In this document: piece by piece, positions 11,255 to 20,884 of the stretch
Layout: each line of letters begins with the position of its first letter
Numbering within the stretch: position 1 is the stretch's first letter
Source of the DNA: Paenibacillus barcinonensis
Lineage (GTDB): Bacteria; Bacillota; Bacilli; Paenibacillales; Paenibacillaceae
DNA length: 64,000 nt
Reading direction: 5' to 3'
NCBI RefSeq assembly: GCF_003217495.1
Contig: NZ_QJSW01000028.1
Location: 1-64,000 of the forward strand
Program-made: the position numbers and the translations under genes
The notes under the pieces: generated by a model
Seen by the model: only the letters and a program-made list of their open reading frames with translations
The model's database searches: none
What the model was told of the DNA's origin: nothing

Positions 11255-12340
11255 ATGTGGAGAAAAGGCATTTTAACTTTTACTGGATTGTGCGGCGCAT
11301 GGTTCGGGTACACGGCATATCATCTGGCAGGCAAGTCCATCCCCTGGATGGCCGAATGGATTCAATCCGCAGGTCTGCTGGGGGCTGGTGTATCTACACT
11401 GCTGGGAGCGGTGCTTTTTATGTCCGTATGTACGATTGGCGGCACGATGATGGCAAACAGGCTACATAGCGGGATTGATTCATTAGCCAAAATACCGATG
11501 AACGAGCTGGCTGCTGGTGCAGCAGGCATCGTGACGGGTCTGCTGGCGGCTTTGTTGCTGTACCCTTGCCTGGTCTGGCTGGGAACCGCAGGAGAGGTGC
11601 TGCAGGTTGGGCTGACTGCGATTGCTGCGTATTCCGGGTATAGTTTGGCTATGGCCAAGAAAGACGATCTGGCGGCATTCTGGAAGTCGGGACGATGGGG
11701 CCACCCCGAAGTGGACGAGGCACGGCGTATGGAAGAGCACAAAATTTTGGACACCAGCGTCATTATTGACGGAAGGATTGCGGATATCTGCAAGACAGGT
11801 TTCATTGAGGGGACAATCGTCATTCCTGAATTTGTGCTGGAGGAGCTACAGCATATTGCGGATTCATCGGATCTGCTCAAGCGGAACCGCGGACGGCGCG
11901 GACTGGACATTTTAAACAAAATCCAGAAGGAGCTTGATGTACAGGTGCTAATCTATGAAGGAGACTTTGAAGAAATCTCCGAGGTGGACAGCAAGCTGGT
12001 GAAACTCGCCAAAGTGCTTCAAGGGAAAGTTGTGACGAACGACTTTAACCTGAACAAAGTGTGTGAGCTTCAAGGCGTATCGGTGCTGAACATCAATGAT
12101 CTGGCCAATGCGGTGAAGCCGGTGGTGCTGCCAGGAGAAGAGATTATGGTGCAGATTATCAAGGATGGCAAGGAGCATGGACAAGGTGTAGCCTACCTGG
12201 ACGATGGCACCATGATTGTGGTAGAAGGTGGACGGGAGTATATCGGCATGATGATGGAAGTGCTGGTGACCAGTGTGCTGCAGACATCTGCGGGACGAAT
12301 GATATTTGCCAAGCCGAAACTGTTGGAAAAAGCCCAATAA
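11255..12340 (+). CDS. yacL: PIN and TRAM domain membrane protein (YacL family)
   Basis: A 361-residue protein with four hydrophobic segments in the first 130 residues. A PIN nuclease-like domain starts at HKILDTSVIIDGR (about residues 165-177) and shows further acidic residues in VVTNDFNL. A C-terminal TRAM domain (about 290-350) probably binds RNA. It is anchored to the membrane with the nuclease-like part in the cytoplasm. The biological role of YacL is not established; RNA cleavage is inferred from the fold. The start has GGAGGTG at 11240-11246. It precedes ispD as in B. subtilis. Confidence 0.92.
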   Translation: MWRKGILTFTGLCGAWFGYTAYHLAGKSIPWMAEWIQSAGLLGAGVSTLLGAVLFMSVCTIGGTMMANRLHSGIDSLAKIPMNELAAGAAGIVTGLLAALLLYPCLVWLGTAGEVLQVGLTAIAAYSGYSLAMAKKDDLAAFWKSGRWGHPEVDEARRMEEHKILDTSVIIDGRIADICKTGFIEGTIVIPEFVLEELQHIADSSDLLKRNRGRRGLDILNKIQKELDVQVLIYEGDFEEISEVDSKLVKLAKVLQGKVVTNDFNLNKVCELQGVSVLNINDLANAVKPVVLPGEEIMVQIIKDGKEHGQGVAYLDDGTMIVVEGGREYIGMMMEVLVTSVLQTSAGRMIFAKPKLLEKAQ

Positions 12341-12435
12341 AGGGGTATGATGGGTAGTGTATCGTAATGAGCTATAATAGGTGATGTATTGTAGACTCCA
12401 GACGATAAACTGACAGACGAGGCAGGGATTGCGGC

Positions 12436-13128
12436 ATGGATAAAGGGTGGGGCGTTGTCATTGTGGCGGCAGGTCGGGGAACCCGTATGGGCACAACCGA
12501 GAGCAAGCAATTTCTGCTGCTGCAGGGCAAGCCCGTTTTCATACATACGCTTGAAGTGTTTGCCGCGCTGGACGAGATTCGAGAGATGATTCTGGTCACG
12601 GGCGCTGCAGATGTTGAACGATGCCTGGATTGGGTAAAAGAATACCAACTGGAATCGCGCGTCCGCGTTATCCCCGGAGGGAAAGAGAGACAGCATTCGG
12701 TCCATGAAGGCCTTCGGGCATTAGGAACCGATGGGGTTCTCGTTCACGACGGGGTACGTCCTTTTGTGACGCGCGAGCAGATCAGGGACTGCATGGCTGC
12801 CGCCGCCTCGGGCGAAGGAGCTGTGCTGGCCGTGCCGGTGAAGGATACGATCAAACAAGTGAATGCGGAGGGTTTCGTTACGGCGACGCCAGATCGCAGC
12901 AGTCTGTGGAGCATTCAAACCCCGCAGGCTTTTCGTCTTTCTTCCCTGCTGGAGGCTTACAATTCGGCGGAGCGGGACGGATTTCTGGGCACGGATGATG
13001 CCATGCTGGCCGAGCGCCAGGGCATGTCGGTGAAGGTTGTGGAAGGCAGTTACACCAACATCAAGCTAACAACGCCTGAAGATTTACAGTATGCCGCATT
13101 TTGGCTTGGGGGAGAGAAGAAGCGATGA
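12436..13128 (+). CDS. ispD: 2-C-methyl-D-erythritol 4-phosphate cytidylyltransferase
   Basis: A 230-residue enzyme of the MEP isoprenoid pathway that joins CTP and methylerythritol 4-phosphate to CDP-ME. The nucleotide loop [15 protein letters not shown] segment ([11 protein letters not shown], residues 9-19) and the following KQF lysine are present, as is VHDGVRPFV near residue 103. Its stop overlaps the ispF start (ATGA), so the two are translationally coupled. Length is normal. Confidence 0.95.
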   Translation: MDKGWGVVIVAAGRGTRMGTTESKQFLLLQGKPVFIHTLEVFAALDEIREMILVTGAADVERCLDWVKEYQLESRVRVIPGGKERQHSVHEGLRALGTDGVLVHDGVRPFVTREQIRDCMAAAASGEGAVLAVPVKDTIKQVNAEGFVTATPDRSSLWSIQTPQAFRLSSLLEAYNSAERDGFLGTDDAMLAERQGMSVKVVEGSYTNIKLTTPEDLQYAAFWLGGEKKR

Positions 13129-13601
13129 TACGTGTAGGACAAGGATTTGACGTGCACCAGCTGGTGGAGGGAAGACCGTGCATTATTGGCGGGGTAACAA
13201 TTCCTTATGACAAAGGGCTGCTAGGCCACTCGGATGCAGACGTGCTGCTGCATGCGATTAGTGATGCGATTCTTGGTGCACTTGCACTCGGGGATATCGG
13301 CAAGCATTTCCCGGATACCGATCCGGAATTTAAAGATGCCGACAGCTTGAAACTGCTGGAGCATGTATGGCAGCTCGTGAAGGAGCGCGGCTATAAGCTT
13401 GGTAATATTGATTCGACTATTATTGCCCAGAAGCCCAAGATGGCACCTTATATTCCGCAGATGGCTGAAGTGATTGCCAAGGCGCTGGAAGCCGATGTGA
13501 CACAAGTGAACGTGAAGGCCACAACGACAGAGCAGCTCGGGTTCCCTGGGCGGGGAGAGGGCATTGCAGCCCAATCGGTTGTGTGCCTCGTACGTGTGTG
13601 A
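13125..13601 (+). CDS. ispF: 2-C-methyl-D-erythritol 2,4-cyclodiphosphate synthase
   Basis: A 158-residue MEP-pathway enzyme that closes the cyclic diphosphate with loss of CMP. Zinc ligands are visible in GFDVHQL (Asp8 and His10) and [15 protein letters not shown] (His42), and the family motif [14 protein letters not shown] lies near the C-terminus. The start is ATG 13125, overlapping the ispD stop by four bases, with GGGGGAGAG upstream; a longer frame from 13101 adds residues not found in IspF. Confidence 0.96.
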   Translation: MIRVGQGFDVHQLVEGRPCIIGGVTIPYDKGLLGHSDADVLLHAISDAILGALALGDIGKHFPDTDPEFKDADSLKLLEHVWQLVKERGYKLGNIDSTIIAQKPKMAPYIPQMAEVIAKALEADVTQVNVKATTTEQLGFPGRGEGIAAQSVVCLVRV

Positions 13602-13634
13602 TATCATCAACGAATTAGAGACGGAGGGGATCAT

Positions 13635-15098
13635 ATGAGCGCAGAAATTCGGGTGCGCTACGCACCAAGCCCAACGGGACACCTGCATATCGGGAATGCC
13701 CGTACGGCGCTGTTTAACTACTTGTATGCCAAGCATAATAACGGTAAATTTATTATTCGTATCGAGGATACGGACGTAAAACGCAACATTGCGGGTGGCG
13801 AGGAAAGCCAGCTGAAATACTTGAAATGGCTCGGCATCGAGTGGGATGAAAGTATTGATGTAGGTGGAGAATACGGACCGTACCGTCAGACGGAGCGCCT
13901 TGATCTGTATCGTAAATACACTCAGGAGCTGCTGGACAAAGGTCTGGCGTATCGCTGCTACTGCACGGAGGAGGAGCTGGAGCAGGAGCGCGAAGAGCAG
14001 TCGGCTCGGGGAGAAACTCCGCGTTATTCCGGCAAGCATCGTGATCTGACACCGGAGCAGATTGAGGCATTTGAAGCAGAAGGCCGCGTGGCGAGCATTC
14101 GTTTCCGTGTACCGGCAGATCGCACATATACCTTCAACGACATGGTAAAAGGAACAATCTCGTTCAACAGCAAGGAATCAGGCGACTTTGTCATTGTGAA
14201 AAAGGATGGCATTCCCACGTACAACTATGCCGTTGCCGTGGACGATCACTTGATGAAGATCTCCCACGTATTGCGTGGGGAGGATCATATCTCCAACACC
14301 CCGCGTCAGCTGATGATCTATGAAGCGCTTGGCTGGGAGCCGCCGCAATTCGGTCATATGACGCTGATTGTGAATGAAAACCACAAAAAATTGAGTAAAC
14401 GGGATGAATCCGTGATTCAGTTTATTGAACAATATGATCAGCTCGGCTATCTGCCGGAGGCGATGTTCAACTTTATCTCTTTGCTTGGCTGGTCGCCGGA
14501 AGGAGAAGAGGAAATCTTTTCACAGGAGCAGCTGATCTCCATTTTTGATACGAAGCGTTTATCCAAGAGTCCGGCCGTATTTGATACACACAAGCTGGCG
14601 CATTTGAACAACCATTACATCAAACATGCAGACCCGTCGCGTATTGCCGAGATGGCGATTCCTCATCTGCAAAAAGCAGGACGTCTTCCTGCCGAGCTGC
14701 CCGCGGAGCAAAAAGAATGGGCGTATACGCTCGTACATCTCTATCAGGAGCAGATGAATTCGGCATCCGATATTGTAGCGCTGTCTGAAGTGTTCTTCCG
14801 TGCTGAGGTTGAGCTGGAGAGTGAAGGTGCTGCGGTTCTTGCTGAAGAGCAGGTGCCAGCCGTGCTGAAGGCATTTGCTGATAAGGTGCAGGCGAGTGAA
14901 GAGTTTACGCCGAGTAAAATGGCTGCGTTGATCAAGGAAGTGCAGAAGGAAACAGGCTTCAAGGGCAAACAGCTCTTTATGCCAATCCGTGTGGCCTTGA
15001 CGGGACAAACACATGGACGTGATCTGAATCAGACGATTGTGCTGCTGGGTAGAGACACCGTCATTGAGCGTTTGCTGGCACAGGTAACTGGCGCGTAG
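13635..15098 (+). CDS. gltX: Glutamate-tRNA ligase
   Basis: A 487-residue class I synthetase that charges tRNA-Glu, and in Bacillota usually also tRNA-Gln for later amidation. The HIGH-type motif is [16 protein letters not shown] (residues 11-26) and the KMSKS-type motif is KLSKRD near residue 255. A zinc-type cluster [10 protein letters not shown] is visible near residues 108-117. GGAGGGG precedes ATG 13635. It is followed by a promoter and T-box that separate it from cysE, so cysE can be regulated independently. Confidence 0.96.
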   Translation: MSAEIRVRYAPSPTGHLHIGNARTALFNYLYAKHNNGKFIIRIEDTDVKRNIAGGEESQLKYLKWLGIEWDESIDVGGEYGPYRQTERLDLYRKYTQELLDKGLAYRCYCTEEELEQEREEQSARGETPRYSGKHRDLTPEQIEAFEAEGRVASIRFRVPADRTYTFNDMVKGTISFNSKESGDFVIVKKDGIPTYNYAVAVDDHLMKISHVLRGEDHISNTPRQLMIYEALGWEPPQFGHMTLIVNENHKKLSKRDESVIQFIEQYDQLGYLPEAMFNFISLLGWSPEGEEEIFSQEQLISIFDTKRLSKSPAVFDTHKLAHLNNHYIKHADPSRIAEMAIPHLQKAGRLPAELPAEQKEWAYTLVHLYQEQMNSASDIVALSEVFFRAEVELESEGAAVLAEEQVPAVLKAFADKVQASEEFTPSKMAALIKEVQKETGFKGKQLFMPIRVALTGQTHGRDLNQTIVLLGRDTVIERLLAQVTGA

Positions 15099-15112
15099 TT
15101 GGATTCTGCTGG

Positions 15113-15141
15113 TTGTCAGTGCGAATGCTTTTCGCTATAAT
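15113..15141 (+). promoter_or_regulatory. Sigma-A promoter of the cysE operon
   Basis: TTGTCA (15113-15118) and a perfect TATAAT (15136-15141) with 17 bp between them. It lies just after gltX and before the T-box leader. Confidence 0.82.
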
Positions 15142-15180
15142 AGCAACACAAGGTTGAATTGTCATAATACGTTTATATAG

Positions 15181-15514
15181 AACAGCAAAGACCGGGAGAA
15201 GTAAGCTGATACGGACAAATCCAGAGAGGATGGCCCCGCACTCAGGCAGAGAACAGATCTGTTTGGTGTGCGGTGGCTGCGAGCCATCCATTGTCCGGCA
15301 GTCCGAAATGCACCCGTGAGCTGCACCGTCGAATCCGGCCCCGCCTCTGTTCACAGGATAGAGGAAAACGTCAGGATAGATGGCGACGACTGGTTCCCGT
15401 TACCGAGCCGCCAGAGGATTTATTTTACTCCTGATTTATCAGGAATCAAATAAATCAAGCAGAGTGGGACCGCGATTAACGCCTCTGCAGCTTCGTGCTG
15501 CAGGGGCGTTTTTT
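15181..15514 (+). promoter_or_regulatory. Cysteine T-box riboswitch
   Basis: A tRNA-sensing leader. The T-box sequence AAGCAGAGTGGGACCGCG is at 15457-15474, followed by a 14-pair terminator stem (15478-15491 with 15497-15510) and six T. Stem I is recognised by GAGAAGTAAG near 15195 facing CCGAAATGCACC near 15303-15314; the CTG/CAG and CGGACAA/TTGTCCG helices close above it, and AGAGAGG is in the upper part. By comparison with the glyQS leader (GAAA-GGC-A), the specifier is TGC at 15309-15311, a cysteine codon. Uncharged tRNA-Cys should stabilise the antiterminator and switch on cysE-cysS and the genes behind. Confidence 0.95.
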
Positions 15515-15600
15515 GTTTTGGCGAGTGCGCAGTACACTACCAAGGAACACGCCGTCCGGCATACCCGGAGGACGAGAACCGGAACAAGAGGGGAACGAGC

Positions 15601-16254
15601 ATGTTCAAAAAGATCAGATCAGATATCCAGACGGTCTTTGAAAATGATCCGGCCGCCCGGAGTTGGTTTGAAGTTGTATTTACGTATTCAGGGCTGCATG
15701 CCATATGGGCCCATCGTTTCGCGCACTACCTATACAAGCGAAGATGGTACTCGCTCGCCCGGTTTATCTCGCAGGTTAGCCGGTTTATGACAGGCATCGA
15801 AATTCATCCTGGGGCTACCATTGGTGATCGTTTGTTCATTGACCACGGGATGGGGGTTGTCATTGGAGAAACCTGTGAGATCGGTGACGATGTTGTGATC
15901 TATCAGGGTGTAACCCTTGGCGGTACTGGGAAAGAAAAAGGGAAGAGACACCCGACAATTGGTAATAATGTGGTTATCTCTTCGGGAGCAAAGGTGCTGG
16001 GATCGTTTCGTGTAGGGGATCAAAGCAATATCGGTGCGAACTCTGTTGTCTTAAAGGAAGTGCCAGCGAACAGTACAGTCGTAGGCATTCCGGGCCGAAT
16101 TGTCAAGCAAGATGGGCGGCGGGTGGATCGTCTCAATCAGCAATTGCCCGATCCGGTTATCGACTCTTTGCGCAGCCTGCAACTGGAGATTGAACGACTA
16201 CAGGAGGAAGTGCGTACACTGCAAAATACGCGTGAATCCGAGAAATGCACATAA
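15601..16254 (+). CDS. cysE: Serine O-acetyltransferase
   Basis: A 217-residue enzyme that acetylates serine with acetyl-CoA, the committed step to cysteine. The C-terminal left-handed beta helix of hexapeptide repeats is clear ([18 protein letters not shown], then [15 protein letters not shown]), with the catalytic His in DHGMG. It is the short form, starting at the helical N-terminal domain, as in B. subtilis (~217). GAGGGG supports ATG 15601. It is the first gene behind the Cys T-box. Confidence 0.96.
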   Translation: MFKKIRSDIQTVFENDPAARSWFEVVFTYSGLHAIWAHRFAHYLYKRRWYSLARFISQVSRFMTGIEIHPGATIGDRLFIDHGMGVVIGETCEIGDDVVIYQGVTLGGTGKEKGKRHPTIGNNVVISSGAKVLGSFRVGDQSNIGANSVVLKEVPANSTVVGIPGRIVKQDGRRVDRLNQQLPDPVIDSLRSLQLEIERLQEEVRTLQNTRESEKCT

Positions 16255-16335
16255 GTTGATTCATCCACGTTCGCGGATTCATGCATAGGAAGCAGGTATA
16301 CAGTACAGCAGTTTAGAACGAAAGGAAAAGTGACC

Positions 16336-17736
16336 ATGACACTTCAGATTTATAATACGATGAGTCGTACCAAAGAGGAGTTTGTTCCACAAGAGCCCGG
16401 CAAGGTGAAAATGTATGTATGCGGACCGACCGTATACGACTATATTCATATCGGGAATGCCCGTCCAGTGATCTTTTTCGACACGGTTCGTGGATATTTG
16501 GAGCAGACTGGACATGAAGTGAATTATGTCGTAAATTTCACGGATGTAGATGACAAATTGATTCGCAAAGCCGAGCAGCTGGGGACTGACGTTCCGCATG
16601 TGGCAGAAAAGTTTATAGCTGCTTATTATGAGGACCTTGAAGGGCTGGGCATTCCTAAAGCGAGCAGCAATCCTAGAGTTACGGAGAACATGCCGCTGAT
16701 TATTGATTTTATTCGTGAACTTGTTGAAAAAGGTTTCGCTTATGAAAATGGCGGTGACGTATATTACCGAACAGGAAAGTTCGAAAAATACGGACAATTG
16801 TCGAAACAGAACCTTCAGGAGCTGCAGTTTGGCATTCGAATCGGTGTAGATGAGCGCAAGGAGCACCCGGAGGATTTTGTGCTGTGGAAGGCAGCCAAAC
16901 CAGGGGAGATCTTCTGGTCCAGCCCTTGGGGGGATGGACGTCCAGGCTGGCACATCGAGTGCTCTGCTATGGCAAGGGAGTATCTTGGCGATACGCTGGA
17001 TATTCACGGCGGCGGTCAGGATTTGCAGTTCCCTCACCATGAGTGTGAATGTGCACAATCTGAAGCGATTACGGGGAAACCACTCGCTAATTACTGGATG
17101 CATAACGGCTTTATTCGTATTGATAACGAGAAAATGTCGAAATCACTCGGCAATGGCGTTTTGGTAAAGGATCTGCGAAGCCAGTACAAACGTGAAGCCA
17201 TTCGTTACTTTATGCTGTCTACTCACTATCGTAACCCGCTCAATTTTACAGAGGATACGATGGAGCAGGCACAGAACAGTGTGGATCGTATTGCGAATGC
17301 GGTGGGCAACCTGAAGCATCGACTCGGGGCCGTGACGGTGAATGAGGAGATTACGGCGGCATTCTCGGCAAAACTAGACGAGATTCGACAGCAATATCAT
17401 GAAAAGATGCAGGATGACTTCAATACACCGGATGCCATTACAGCGTTGTTCGAATGGACTGCAGAAGCGAACCAACTATTGCAACAGGATGTGGCCAATG
17501 CAGCTGAGATTCATGCATTGCTGGAGCTGTTCGGTGAACTGAATGCGGTGCTGCGAATCTATACAGACGTGGAGCCTGAACTTTTGGACGAAGAGATTGA
17601 ACGTTTGATTCAAGAGCGCGTGGAAGCACGCAAATCCAAAAACTGGGCGCGTGCAGATGAAATTCGTGATGAATTGTCTGCTCAAGGTATCCTGCTGGAG
17701 GATACGGCTCAGGGAATGAGATGGCGGCGCAAATGA
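16336..17736 (+). CDS. cysS: Cysteine-tRNA ligase
   Basis: A 466-residue class I synthetase that charges tRNA-Cys. The HIGH motif is DYIHIGNARP and the KMSKS motif is EKMSKSLGNG. Zinc ligands are expected at the Cys of VCGPTVYDY, the Cys of GWHIECSAM, and His/Glu in FPHHECE. ATG 16336 is preferred to GTG 16330 because AAGGA at 16322-16326 is then nine bases away. It lies 81 bases after cysE, in the same T-box-controlled unit. Confidence 0.96.
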   Translation: MTLQIYNTMSRTKEEFVPQEPGKVKMYVCGPTVYDYIHIGNARPVIFFDTVRGYLEQTGHEVNYVVNFTDVDDKLIRKAEQLGTDVPHVAEKFIAAYYEDLEGLGIPKASSNPRVTENMPLIIDFIRELVEKGFAYENGGDVYYRTGKFEKYGQLSKQNLQELQFGIRIGVDERKEHPEDFVLWKAAKPGEIFWSSPWGDGRPGWHIECSAMAREYLGDTLDIHGGGQDLQFPHHECECAQSEAITGKPLANYWMHNGFIRIDNEKMSKSLGNGVLVKDLRSQYKREAIRYFMLSTHYRNPLNFTEDTMEQAQNSVDRIANAVGNLKHRLGAVTVNEEITAAFSAKLDEIRQQYHEKMQDDFNTPDAITALFEWTAEANQLLQQDVANAAEIHALLELFGELNAVLRIYTDVEPELLDEEIERLIQERVEARKSKNWARADEIRDELSAQGILLEDTAQGMRWRRK

Positions 17737-18257
17737 GCGAGGAAAAAGAGGGGATTTTGTCTCAATCTGTCGAGCAATCGGTACAAGGCATGCAGACCGA
17801 AGGAAAGAAGAATCAGGTGGATACATCGGAGGGAGGGTGGTTTCCTTATCCTCCTTCCAGACCGGCGCGGCTGATTCCACCGATTGCGCTGGCTTACATT
17901 GGTGATGCGGTATATGAGGTTGCGGTGAGGCAGTATCTGTTATCAAAAGCGAATATGCGTCCCAACCACTTGCATCGCAGTGCAACAAAGCTAGTATCTG
18001 CCAAGGCGCAAAGCCGCATACTGACAAGTATAGAGGCTGCATTGACGGAAGATGAGCTGGACGTGGTGCGGCAAGGACGCAATGCGAAGTCGGGCAGCGT
18101 TCCCAAAAATGCAGATGTGCTGGAGTACAGACATGCTACTGCGTTTGAATGCCTGATCGGTTATCTGTATAGCAGCAGTCAGCATCATCGAATGGTTGAG
18201 CTGATCGGGCTGGGAATTGAACAGGCGGAGCAGGCAGCTGCATCAACGTCAAAATAG
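17721..18257 (+). CDS. mrnC: Mini-ribonuclease III
   Basis: A 178-residue RNase III-like enzyme without a double-stranded RNA binding domain; in B. subtilis it trims 23S rRNA precursor ends. Catalytic-domain motifs are LAYIGDAVYEVAVR and RNAKSGSVPKNADVLEYRHATAFECLIGYLY. It has an N-terminal tail of about 45 low-conservation residues before the domain, longer than the ~143-residue B. subtilis protein. The start overlaps the end of cysS by 16 bases with AGGGA upstream; ATG 17733 (overlapping the cysS stop) is an alternative that removes four residues. Confidence 0.93.
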   Translation: MAAQMSEEKEGILSQSVEQSVQGMQTEGKKNQVDTSEGGWFPYPPSRPARLIPPIALAYIGDAVYEVAVRQYLLSKANMRPNHLHRSATKLVSAKAQSRILTSIEAALTEDELDVVRQGRNAKSGSVPKNADVLEYRHATAFECLIGYLYSSSQHHRMVELIGLGIEQAEQAAASTSK

Positions 18258-18313
18258 CTGAATTTCGTTGACTGTTTTATATAAAAAAGCAATACAGAGA
18301 GGAACGAACAAGG

Positions 18314-19060
18314 ATGGAAGAAGAGTGGATTGCCGGTAAACACTCCGTAACGGAGGCGCTGCGTTCAGGCCGGACCATTAATAAAATATGGATTGCCGAC
18401 ACGGCGCAGAAACATCTGACACAGCCAATTATTGCGGAGGCCAAAAAACAGGGAATTGTTATTCAACATGTAGACAAGCGTAAGCTGGATCAGACGGTTC
18501 CCGGTATTCAGCATCAGGGCGTCGTTGCTCAGGCAGCGCCGTATGCCTATGCCGAGGTTGAGGATATTTTGGAAGCAGCCAGATCCAAAAATGAACATCC
18601 GTTTATTCTTCTGCTGGATGAGATTGAAGACCCTCATAATCTGGGTTCCATCTTGCGTACAGCAGATTGCACAGGAGCTCACGGCGTTATTGTGCCTAAG
18701 CGGCGCTCCGCTTCTGTAACGGCAACGGTATCCAAAACGTCTGCTGGTGCTGCGGAGTATGTACCTGTTGCCCGGGTAAGCAATCTGGCGCAAACGATTG
18801 ATCGTCTCAAAGAAGAGGGCGTATGGGTTGTCGGTACGGATGTGACCGCACGGGAGGCTGTATTTGGCAATGGGGTGTTTACAGGACCGGTAGCGCTTGT
18901 CATCGGGAACGAAAACAAAGGCATGGGCCGTCTCATTCGCGAGAAATGTGATGTGCTGGTCAAATTGCCAATGCAAGGTCAGATTAATTCCCTGAATGCT
19001 TCCGTGGCTGCGGGTGTTGTTATGTATGAGGTGCTCCGTTCCCGCCAAGCGCAGGGATAG
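18314..19060 (+). CDS. rlmB: 23S rRNA (guanosine-2'-O-)-methyltransferase RlmB
   Basis: A 248-residue SpoU/TrmH-type (knotted) methyltransferase that methylates a ribose in 23S rRNA. The substrate-binding N-terminal domain (1-75) is followed by the SPOUT motifs: LDEIEDPHNLGSILRTADC, IGNENKGMGRLIREKCD and QGQINSLNASVAAGVVMYE. It follows mrnC, so two 23S rRNA maturation genes are side by side in the cysteine operon. Confidence 0.94.
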   Translation: MEEEWIAGKHSVTEALRSGRTINKIWIADTAQKHLTQPIIAEAKKQGIVIQHVDKRKLDQTVPGIQHQGVVAQAAPYAYAEVEDILEAARSKNEHPFILLLDEIEDPHNLGSILRTADCTGAHGVIVPKRRSASVTATVSKTSAGAAEYVPVARVSNLAQTIDRLKEEGVWVVGTDVTAREAVFGNGVFTGPVALVIGNENKGMGRLIREKCDVLVKLPMQGQINSLNASVAAGVVMYEVLRSRQAQG

Positions 19061-19065
19061 ATGAT

Positions 19066-19587
19066 ATGGCTGATTCCCGTGATGTGCTTCTTGTAGACGG
19101 GTACAACATGATTGGTGACTGGCCGGAATTATCCAAATTGGCAGAAAGCGGTCTGGAGGAGGCGCGAAACAGGTTGCTCTTTCGGCTTGCGGACTATCAG
19201 GCCTTTTCCGGCAGGCGCGTCATCGTTGTGTTTGACGCCTACCTAGTGCCTGGACTCGGTAAATCCTTTACACAGAGCAAAGTTCAAGTTCATTTTACAA
19301 AGGAAAAAGAGACGGCAGACGAATGCATTGAGAGACTCGTTCGGGAACTAAGCATGCGAAGACGCCAAATCTATGTAGCTACCAGCGATATGGTAGAACA
19401 ACATGTTATTTTCGGCCAGGGAGCGCTGCGTGTATCTGCCAGAGAGCTGCTGATTGAAGTGGAGCAGAATGAAAAGGAGCTTCAGCAGCGGCTTGCGGAG
19501 GATCAGGCGAGATCAACTCGTAATACAATTGGAGGGAAATTAAGTCCTGATATTTTGAAGCAGTTTGAACGCTGGAGACGAGGCTGA
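19066..19587 (+). CDS. rae1: NYN-domain ribonuclease (YacP/Rae1)
   Basis: A 173-residue protein of the NYN (PIN-like) nuclease family. In B. subtilis this protein, Rae1, cuts certain mRNAs in the ribosomal A site during translation. The first strand LLVDGYNMIGDW (about 7-18) carries the active-site Asp and Asn; further acids are in VVFDAY and KETADECIERLV. It starts five bases after rlmB, so it is cotranscribed. Confidence 0.92.
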   Translation: MADSRDVLLVDGYNMIGDWPELSKLAESGLEEARNRLLFRLADYQAFSGRRVIVVFDAYLVPGLGKSFTQSKVQVHFTKEKETADECIERLVRELSMRRRQIYVATSDMVEQHVIFGQGALRVSARELLIEVEQNEKELQQRLAEDQARSTRNTIGGKLSPDILKQFERWRRG

Positions 19588-19667
19588 CAGCGGGTTTCTT
19601 ACAAATTTTACAATATTGAAACTATTGACAATTATGTTATAGCTGTTCTTTTTTAGGGATAGCGTGG

Positions 19668-19697
19668 TTGACGGTGGGAGGTACCATCATATATACT
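19668..19697 (+). promoter_or_regulatory. Candidate sigma-A promoter of sigH
   Basis: TTGACG (19668-19673) and TATACT (19692-19697) with an 18-bp spacer. An upstream TTGACA at 19625 has no good -10 at the right distance. Confidence 0.5.
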
Positions 19698-19759
19698 GTT
19701 CGTATATTTCATAGAGTAGAGTAACGGGGTACCTTGCGTTGCAGCCGGAGGGATTGTCT

Positions 19760-20404
19760 GTGAGTGTCGACCTCAAAGATATCATGTTATCGAAGTATGA
19801 TTACCAAAGTGACGAAGACATTGTCGAAGCGGTCCGTGAAGGCGAGAGCGAAGCGCTGGAGTTTTTGATCAACAAGTATCGCAACTTTGTACGCGCCAAG
19901 GCAAGATCTTATTTTTTGATCGGAGCTGACAGGGAAGACATTATTCAAGAAGGAATGATTGGCCTTTACAAATCGATTCGTGATTTTAAAGGGGACAAGC
20001 TTGCCTCTTTCAAGGCGTTTGCCGAATTGTGCATTACAAGACAGATTATAACGGCGATCAAGACAGCCACACGACAGAAGCATATTCCGCTGAATTCTTA
20101 CGTATCTCTGGACAAGCCCATTTATGATGAAGAGTCTGATCGTACGTTACTCGATGTGATTTGTGGAACACAGGTCAGTGATCCGGAGGAATTGATTATT
20201 AACCAGGAGGAGTTCGTTGGCCTGGAAGATAAAATGTCCGAGATTTTGAGTGACCTGGAACGTAAAGTGCTGATGTTGTATCTGGACGGAAGATCCTATC
20301 AGGAGATTGCAGTTGATCTGGATCGTCATGTGAAGTCCATTGATAATGCATTACAGCGTGTGAAGCGCAAACTTGAAAAGTACCTGGAAGTTCGAGATAA
20401 TTGA
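19760..20404 (+). CDS. sigH: RNA polymerase sigma factor SigH
   Basis: A 214-residue sigma-70 family factor that drives early stationary-phase and sporulation genes, including spo0A control. Region 2 (FLINKYRNFVRAKARSYF through FKAFAELCITRQIITAIK) and region 4 (LSDLERKVLMLYLDGRSYQEIA) are complete. The start is GTG 19760 with GGAGGG at 19747-19752; the frame can be read from TTG 19739 but without a ribosome site. It has its own promoter and terminator. Confidence 0.96.
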   Translation: MSVDLKDIMLSKYDYQSDEDIVEAVREGESEALEFLINKYRNFVRAKARSYFLIGADREDIIQEGMIGLYKSIRDFKGDKLASFKAFAELCITRQIITAIKTATRQKHIPLNSYVSLDKPIYDEESDRTLLDVICGTQVSDPEELIINQEEFVGLEDKMSEILSDLERKVLMLYLDGRSYQEIAVDLDRHVKSIDNALQRVKRKLEKYLEVRDN

Positions 20405-20429
20405 ACAGAGGTTGTTGTCGTTGATGGAA

Positions 20430-20456
20430 AAGGCTCGGTGTTTGAGTCTTTTTTTA
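20430..20456 (+). terminator. Terminator after sigH
   Basis: AAGGCTC pairs with GAGTCTT (one wobble) and runs into seven T. Confidence 0.8.
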
Positions 20457-20713
20457 TTGTCTGAAGTTTATATTGTTAAGGATTGATAAATACTAGTAAT
20501 CGCTCGGTTCATGCCGGAGAAGTGAAAAAATCAGAGATAAGAGATGCGGCACGTCTAGTACGGAATTAATACCCAATGATGAAAGGTTATTCTTTCATTG
20601 ACATGCTTATACCCTTGTGATAAAGTGTTTTAGGTAGGCCTATTTTACGGCTTTTTTTTCAGGATCAATTTAGAGACTCTGCTCACTGCGGAAGTCTTCG
20701 GGAGGTGTACATC
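20457..20713 (+). other. Intergenic region before rpmG
   Basis: About 260 bases without a gene. It holds the rpmG promoter (20598-20626) and then a weak AGGCC/GGCTT hairpin followed by eight T near 20634-20660, which could attenuate transcription into rpmG-secE-nusG. Confidence 0.5.
20598..20626 (+). promoter_or_regulatory. Sigma-A promoter of rpmG-secE-nusG
   Basis: A perfect TTGACA (20598-20603) and TAAAGT (20621-20626) are 17 bp apart. Confidence 0.75.
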
Positions 20714-20863
20714 ATGCGGGTAATTATTACTTTGGCTTGTACAAACTGCAAACAAAGAAATTACACTACGACAAAAAACAAGCGTAATCACCCCGACCGC
20801 ATGGAGATGAAGAAATTTTGCAAGTTTTGTAACGAGCAGACTTCTCATCGCGAAACCAGATAG
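20714..20863 (+). CDS. rpmG: 50S ribosomal protein L33
   Basis: A 49-residue protein of the large subunit near the E site. The four zinc cysteines are present (C9, C12, C36, C39), so this is the zinc form. GGAGGTG precedes ATG 20714. As in B. subtilis it stands just before secE and nusG. Confidence 0.95.
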   Translation: MRVIITLACTNCKQRNYTTTKNKRNHPDRMEMKKFCKFCNEQTSHRETR

Positions 20864-20884
20864 TTTTTGGGAGGTGTAGTCGGC

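Noticed and set aside
12373-12378. Promoter before ispD at TATAAT
   Set aside because: The -10 is perfect but no -35 box or extended -10 element is present at the right distance.
15268-15790. Small frames on the plus strand within the T-box leader and into cysE
   Set aside because: They overlap the T-box structure and the real cysE frame and lack ribosome sites.
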